DNA from: Armatimonadota bacterium
GTDB taxonomy: Bacteria; Armatimonadota; Fimbriimonadia; Fimbriimonadales; Fimbriimonadaceae
Length of the DNA: 10,008 nucleotides
Direction of reading: 5' to 3'
NCBI GenBank assembly: GCA_023428805.1
Contig: JAEYWW010000384.1
Coordinates: 1 to 10,008, forward strand
How positions within the stretch are numbered: the first letter of the stretch is position 1; every line of letters starts with the position of its first letter. Of this stretch, positions 6,078-10,008 are shown in pieces. The position numbers and the translations under genes are program-made. Under the pieces are notes generated by a model. That model did not search any database and was not told where the DNA came from. It saw nothing but the letters and a program-made list of their open reading frames with translations.

Positions 6078-8435
6078 AACCGCGTCCAGAATCGGCTTCA
6101 AATCTGCCCCCGGAGAGACCTTGATGAGGATGTGGGGCCTCCAATTGCCCTGGATTTTCTCAAGGGGACAGTCTGCGGGACCGAGGACCTCGGCGGCGGG
6201 CAGTGCGCGGCGGAGGCGGCCAGCCGCAACAGATGCCGCACCCACAACCGCCTCGCGAACGCTCCCGACCACAAGAATATTGACGAGGCGATGAAACGGG
6301 GGATAGTGGGCTTCCCGCCGTTCTTCGATCAGCGTGCGATAGACGCCTTCATAGTCATGCGACTGCGCCTTCAGCACGGCGACATGATCCGCGCTCATGG
6401 TCTGGATATACACCCGCCCCGGATGCTGGCCTCGCCCCGCGCGACCGGCTACTTGAGAAAGGAGCTGGAATGTTCTCTCGCTGGCGCGAAAATCAGGAAT
6501 GTTGAGTGAGATATCAGCCGCTACGACTCCAACAACCGTGACATTCGGAAAGTCAAGACCCTTGGCCACCATCTGCGTTCCGACAAGAATGTCGATCTCA
6601 CGGGATCGGAATTGGGCAAGTATTTCCTCAAGACTTCCCTTTTTTCGTGCAATATCTCGATCCAGCCGTGCGGCCTTGGCTTCTGGAAAGAGGCGCGCGA
6701 CTTCCTCTTCGACCTTCTCAACACCCACCCCAAACGAGGCGATTTTTTCTCCACCGCATTGCGGGCAGGTCAGCGGGATGCGCTCTGCCTTGTCGCACTG
6801 ATGGCACCGCAGCAGATTGTCTCGACGATGGAGCGACAAGGACACGGAGCATTGATCGCATTGCGGACGATGGCCGCATTCTCGGCAGACGAGAAAGGGG
6901 GCGTATGCTCGGCGATTGAGGAACAGGATCACCTGTTGGCGATTTGCAATCGCATCACGGATCGCCTGCTCCAGGTTGGGCGACAAAATGGAAGGTCTCT
7001 TCTCGCGGAAGCCTTCCTTGAGGTCTTCGATATGGACCTCGGGAAGCTGCGCGCTGGCTGCGCGCTGCGGGAGATCAAGCCTGCGGATTCGGCCCAACTC
7101 AGCTTCGTAAAAAGTTTCGATGGAAGGGGTCGCTGATCCCAAGACAAGGGGACAGGCAAACTCCTTGGAAAGCGCCAATGCGGCCTGCTTGGCGTGATAG
7201 CGCGGAGCATTTTCCTGCTTGTAGCTTGACTCGTGCTCTTCGTCCATGATGATGAGGCCAAGATTGGTGAACGGGGCGAAGAGGGCGGATCGTGGACCAA
7301 GAACAACCGGGGCCTCACCCGTCCGCACACGCATCCAGCTTTCCAGCCGCTCGGCAGGAGTCATATTGCTGTGAAGAACGGCCACGCTGCGTCCGAATCT
7401 AGCCCTGAGCTGGGCGATGACTTGGGCGGTCAGCGCGATTTCCGGGACGAGGTAAAGGACCTGCCTCCCCCAAGCCAAGGCCTCGGCGGCAGAACGCAGA
7501 AACACTTCCGTCTTGCCCGATCCTGTGACTCCGTAGAGCAGAAACGTCTGTGTCCGACTGGACCGGATTGATTCTGAGATCTCCTCGATCGCCGCCTGCT
7601 GAAAATCGTTGGGCGTCGGCGGAACTGCGGGAACGTGAGGAGCTTCGTCGGAAGATTCGAGCAGTCCAGATTGAAGTAGAGCCTTGATCGTCTGGTCCGT
7701 GACGCCCCCCAACGCCTTCAGTTCCTGAACGCTGAAACTGGCCGATTCGGAGCCCTGCAGCCGCATCAAAGTCACCGCCTGCGCCGGCTTGCGCCTTCCC
7801 TCGCGGGCCAGGAACTGCTCCACTCGCTGACCATCGCGGGTGAGGCGCAGCATTCCACTCAGGCGATGCCGCTCGGTCGTCGGGACCAAAAAGACATTGG
7901 GCTCGACGAGCCCTTTCCGCTTCAGGAGCATCAGCGACTTGCGCGCACCGGAGGCAAGCGGTTTCTGCCTGCTTTCGAGCAGCCCGTCCTGCTCACGCAT
8001 GACGCGCAGCAACTCCTCCTGCGCGGCGCTGATTGGTTCATCAGGCGAGGGTTCCCGGACGATGGACCATTGCGTGGCGAGGCGATCCTTGGCTCCAGGA
8101 GGCATCGCCAAGCCCAAGGTCAAGCTTGGCGGGACCAGGCAGTGCTCGGCGACGGTTTCCACCAAACGCACCGTCTGCTCCGGAAGATCCAACCCTTTGA
8201 CATTCTCACCGACCGGCTTGAGCCGATCGAGCGGGAACCCCAGATCTGCTTCCGTCGCCTCGCGCACGCGCAGGACGCATCCCAGCGCGCGGCGGGGACC
8301 AAGCGGCACGAACCGAATTTGCCCCACGCGCACTGATTCATCTGCGAGGTAGGAATAGACAGCTTCCGAACCCGCCGTGCGGGCATCCATGCCGATGTCT
8401 GCGACCAGCACTTTGGGGGTGCGCGTGCTATTCAA
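6015..8435 (-). CDS. priA: Primosomal protein N' (replication restart helicase PriA)
   Basis: PriA is the superfamily 2 3'-to-5' DNA helicase that recognises stalled or collapsed forks and loads the replicative helicase for restart. From the TTG at 8435 it is about 806 residues, longer than the 732 of E. coli. In order: an N-terminal 3'-DNA-end binding region (VLVADIG to GPRRALGCV); Walker A GVTGSGKT (about 302-309); Walker B DEEH (398-401); a zinc-binding insertion with eight Cys in four CXXC-like pairs (517/520, 526/529, 544/547, 557/560); helicase motif V (GTQMVAKGLDFPNV) and motif VI QVAGRAGR (about 661-668); and a C-terminal domain ending in the PriA-typical DPYSLL. All helicase and zinc residues are intact. 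The start is uncertain: the frame opens at GTG 8507 inside the upstream gene, and TTG 8435, GTG 8411 and ATG 8390 also exist. TTG 8435 keeps the first beta strand and sits 4 bases after the upstream stop. The ATG at 8390 would remove that strand. Confidence 0.95.
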   Translation of the reverse strand: MNSTRTPKVLVADIGMDARTAGSEAVYSYLADESVRVGQIRFVPLGPRRALGCVLRVREATEADLGFPLDRLKPVGENVKGLDLPEQTVRLVETVAEHCLVPPSLTLGLAMPPGAKDRLATQWSIVREPSPDEPISAAQEELLRVMREQDGLLESRQKPLASGARKSLMLLKRKGLVEPNVFLVPTTERHRLSGMLRLTRDGQRVEQFLAREGRRKPAQAVTLMRLQGSESASFSVQELKALGGVTDQTIKALLQSGLLESSDEAPHVPAVPPTPNDFQQAAIEEISESIRSSRTQTFLLYGVTGSGKTEVFLRSAAEALAWGRQVLYLVPEIALTAQVIAQLRARFGRSVAVLHSNMTPAERLESWMRVRTGEAPVVLGPRSALFAPFTNLGLIIMDEEHESSYKQENAPRYHAKQAALALSKEFACPLVLGSATPSIETFYEAELGRIRRLDLPQRAASAQLPEVHIEDLKEGFREKRPSILSPNLEQAIRDAIANRQQVILFLNRRAYAPFLVCRECGHRPQCDQCSVSLSLHRRDNLLRCHQCDKAERIPLTCPQCGGEKIASFGVGVEKVEEEVARLFPEAKAARLDRDIARKKGSLEEILAQFRSREIDILVGTQMVAKGLDFPNVTVVGVVAADISLNIPDFRASERTFQLLSQVAGRAGRGQHPGRVYIQTMSADHVAVLKAQSHDYEGVYRTLIEERREAHYPPFHRLVNILVVGSVREAVVGAASVAAGRLRRALPAAEVLGPADCPLEKIQGNWRPHILIKVSPGADLKPILDAVSGIDDRSIRLSIDVDPYSLL

Positions 8436-8439
8436 GAAG

Positions 8440-10008
8440 TCACTTGAGGAGCGCTGCTTTATAACCTTCCACTCCTCCAACAACTGGGATTTGGATGGAT
8501 GTCGCACTCAGATCGACCGTCAGCTTCGTGCCCGCCTTCGGCCAAATTGTGAAATCGCGGTCGCTGGAGAGGATCATAAGAGCGATTTTCTTGCCAGCGG
8601 GGATGATCTGATCGTCGGGCTGAAGGTCAAAGGTGAGAGTCACAAATTCGTTCGGCTTCAATGGTGTTCCCTTGTCCATCGAGTGAAAATCTCCGCCCTT
8701 TGTCAGAGACTTTGCATTCTGCGGATCGGCCCAGCCGCGCGTAATGAGATTTTCTGTTCCAATTTGTCCGCCCGTCCAAGGAAGCTGCACCAAGTACACC
8801 GAAAGGTTGGCGGCAGCCGCGCTGGAAGCGAGGCGAATCTTGACCCGTGGTGTGCCGGAAATATGGACAGGCGATGTCAGTTCGGACGTCGAATAGATCA
8901 ATCGGTTGGGCGAGTCAGGAGTTGAAGCAAGGGCGGCGGCATTGAATGCAACGTCATCCGTCAATTCTTCGTGTCCCTGCCGGGCAACTGCCTCCAAACT
9001 CAATCCGCCCGACATTCGTCCGCCAGCCGTCAGATGAAGCGTCAGGGGTTTCGCATCAGGATTAGGATAGTCGGAATACGGGGTCGGGTCCATGCGCCCC
9101 CGGGGAGTCTCGGCTGTCCTTTCGCGGACGATGAACGCCTTCGGCCCCTTCTCCACTCCGTTCTCAATGCCGTAAAGGAACCGGGTGAACCACTTGTTCA
9201 TCAGTTCAAATGGCGGATCGCCTCCATGTCCGCCTTGGTGGAAATACTGCACAAGAGGCACTTTGCCCTTGAGCGCTTCGCTGATCCTCACGCTGTGTTC
9301 GGGCACCACATTCCAGTCGTTGAAGGCATGAGCCATCAGCACGGCGCACTTGATGCCACCAACATGTTTGAGCAGGTCGCGGTCGGCCCAAAACTGGTTG
9401 TAGTCGCCTGTGACCCGGTCGCGCCACTTGGCGAATTCGCCGTCGCGGTAGAGGCGGTTCGCGGTTTCGCGTCCGGCAGGATCGCCGCTGTTGATGAAGT
9501 CGTAGAGCGAATCAATGTCCTCGCCCAGCCACCCTCCCGGACTGCGGACAAGGCCGTTGGAGCGATAGTAGTGATAGTAGGATGTGTTGGGGGCGACCGG
9601 GATGATGGCTTCGAGTCCCTTGACACCCGTCGTCGCGGCGGCGACGGGGATCGTGCCGTTGTAGGAGGTGCCGGTCATGCCGACCTTGCCCGTGCACCAG
9701 GTCGCCGTGATTTCGGTGGTTCCGTCGATTGTGGTGTAGCCCTTGGCTCGCCCGTTCAGCCAGTCGATCACCGCCTTTGGCGCAAGCCTTTCGGCATCGC
9801 CGCCGACCGTCGGACTGCCTTGCGAGAGGCCAGTGCCCGGAGCTTCGGAATGAACCACCGCGAAGCCGCGCGGAACCCAAGCCTGGACGAGCGAGTTGGA
9901 GATGCGGGTTCGGTTGGGGTCGAACTTGATGTCGGGGTGCGAGGTCCGGGCTGGAGGCTCGGCTCCGACTTCGTGCTGGACGTTCCAGAGGATGGAATCT
10001 CCTCCTCC
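8440..10008 (-). CDS. Xaa-Pro dipeptidyl-peptidase-like serine hydrolase (S15; 5' end outside window)
   Basis: The frame is open from the right edge to TGA 8442-8440, giving 522 codons; the N-terminus and any signal peptide are outside. The visible start reads GGGDSILWNV. A GTG at 9858 lies inside the conserved catalytic domain and is not the real start. The fold is alpha/beta hydrolase: AWVPRGFAVVHSEAPGTGLSQG is the conserved stretch of the S15/CocE-NonD group. GTSYNG holds the nucleophile Ser (codon 9666-9664), HAFNDWNV the likely acid Asp (9318-9316), and QGGHGG the likely base His (9228-9226). The Ser-Asp and Asp-His spacings (116 and 30 residues) are close to those recalled for lactococcal PepX. 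The C-terminal part (from about 9060 down) is the beta-sandwich domain of the family. Members cleave X-Pro dipeptides from peptide N-termini, or esters and amides such as cocaine or cephalosporin acyl groups, so the true substrate is open. It precedes priA closely on the same strand, and the two are probably co-transcribed. Confidence 0.9.
   Translation of the reverse strand, partial: GGGDSILWNVQHEVGAEPPARTSHPDIKFDPNRTRISNSLVQAWVPRGFAVVHSEAPGTGLSQGSPTVGGDAERLAPKAVIDWLNGRAKGYTTIDGTTEITATWCTGKVGMTGTSYNGTIPVAAATTGVKGLEAIIPVAPNTSYYHYYRSNGLVRSPGGWLGEDIDSLYDFINSGDPAGRETANRLYRDGEFAKWRDRVTGDYNQFWADRDLLKHVGGIKCAVLMAHAFNDWNVVPEHSVRISEALKGKVPLVQYFHQGGHGGDPPFELMNKWFTRFLYGIENGVEKGPKAFIVRERTAETPRGRMDPTPYSDYPNPDAKPLTLHLTAGGRMSGGLSLEAVARQGHEELTDDVAFNAAALASTPDSPNRLIYSTSELTSPVHISGTPRVKIRLASSAAAANLSVYLVQLPWTGGQIGTENLITRGWADPQNAKSLTKGGDFHSMDKGTPLKPNEFVTLTFDLQPDDQIIPAGKKIALMILSSDRDFTIWPKAGTKLTVDLSATSIQIPVVGGVEGYKAALLK

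Noticed and set aside
8106..8131. 7-bp inverted repeat CGCCAAG/CTTGGCG with a 12-base loop
   Set aside because: It lies inside the priA coding region, has no U-tract and no gene end nearby, and is likely chance.
8440..9858. Hydrolase starting at GTG 9858
   Set aside because: The frame is open and clearly conserved in the family upstream (AWVPRGFAVV) to the window edge, so the gene is longer and its start is outside.
1..10008. Search for mobile elements, CRISPR arrays, tRNA/rRNA genes, or a defence or toxin-antitoxin cassette
   Set aside because: There are no transposase or integrase motifs, no regularly spaced repeats, no cloverleaf-like segments and no small paired genes. Nearly every base is accounted for by the six genes.

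Overview
This 10 kb window is densely coding chromosomal DNA of moderately high G+C. It carries six protein genes in three transcription blocks, almost no intergenic space, and no RNA genes, CRISPR arrays or insertion sequences that I can recognise. A large AsmA/TamB-type envelope protein points to a diderm (two-membrane) bacterium. Starts lack clear Shine-Dalgarno sequences and one or two look like TTG. The style of the genes would fit a lineage such as Armatimonadota (Fimbriimonadia-like), but that placement is a weak impression and not a result.

Layout. (1) 1-4111, minus strand: lipA (lipoyl synthase) is followed 20 bp later by a very long AsmA/TamB-like gene that runs off the left edge of the window (at least 1058 codons). 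(2) 4112-4184: a 73-bp divergent spacer with an exact 10-bp inverted repeat. One arm covers the lipA start codon, and a 16-codon leader ORF lies between the arms. (3) 4185-6077, plus strand: a membrane-anchored redoxin/thioredoxin-fold protein with a Cys-Pro-Cys motif, then 9 bp later and in the same reading frame a 12-helix MFS transporter of the drug/proton antiporter type. (4) 6015-10008, minus strand: an S15-type Xaa-Pro dipeptidyl-peptidase-like hydrolase (5' end outside the window) precedes priA, the primosomal replication-restart helicase, by a few bases. The 3' ends of priA and the MFS gene overlap tail to tail by 63 bp.

How the genes relate. lipA and priA are housekeeping genes. Lipoyl synthase builds the lipoyl cofactor of 2-oxoacid dehydrogenases and the glycine cleavage system; PriA restarts collapsed replication forks. 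The redoxin/MFS pair looks like a small two-gene operon that could link envelope thiol chemistry with export, but the substrate cannot be read from the sequence. I found no clear novel defence or mobile system. The observations most worth checking are the inverted repeat and leader ORF at lipA, the G9 tract inside the giant envelope gene, and the unusual CPC redoxin paired with the MFS exporter.
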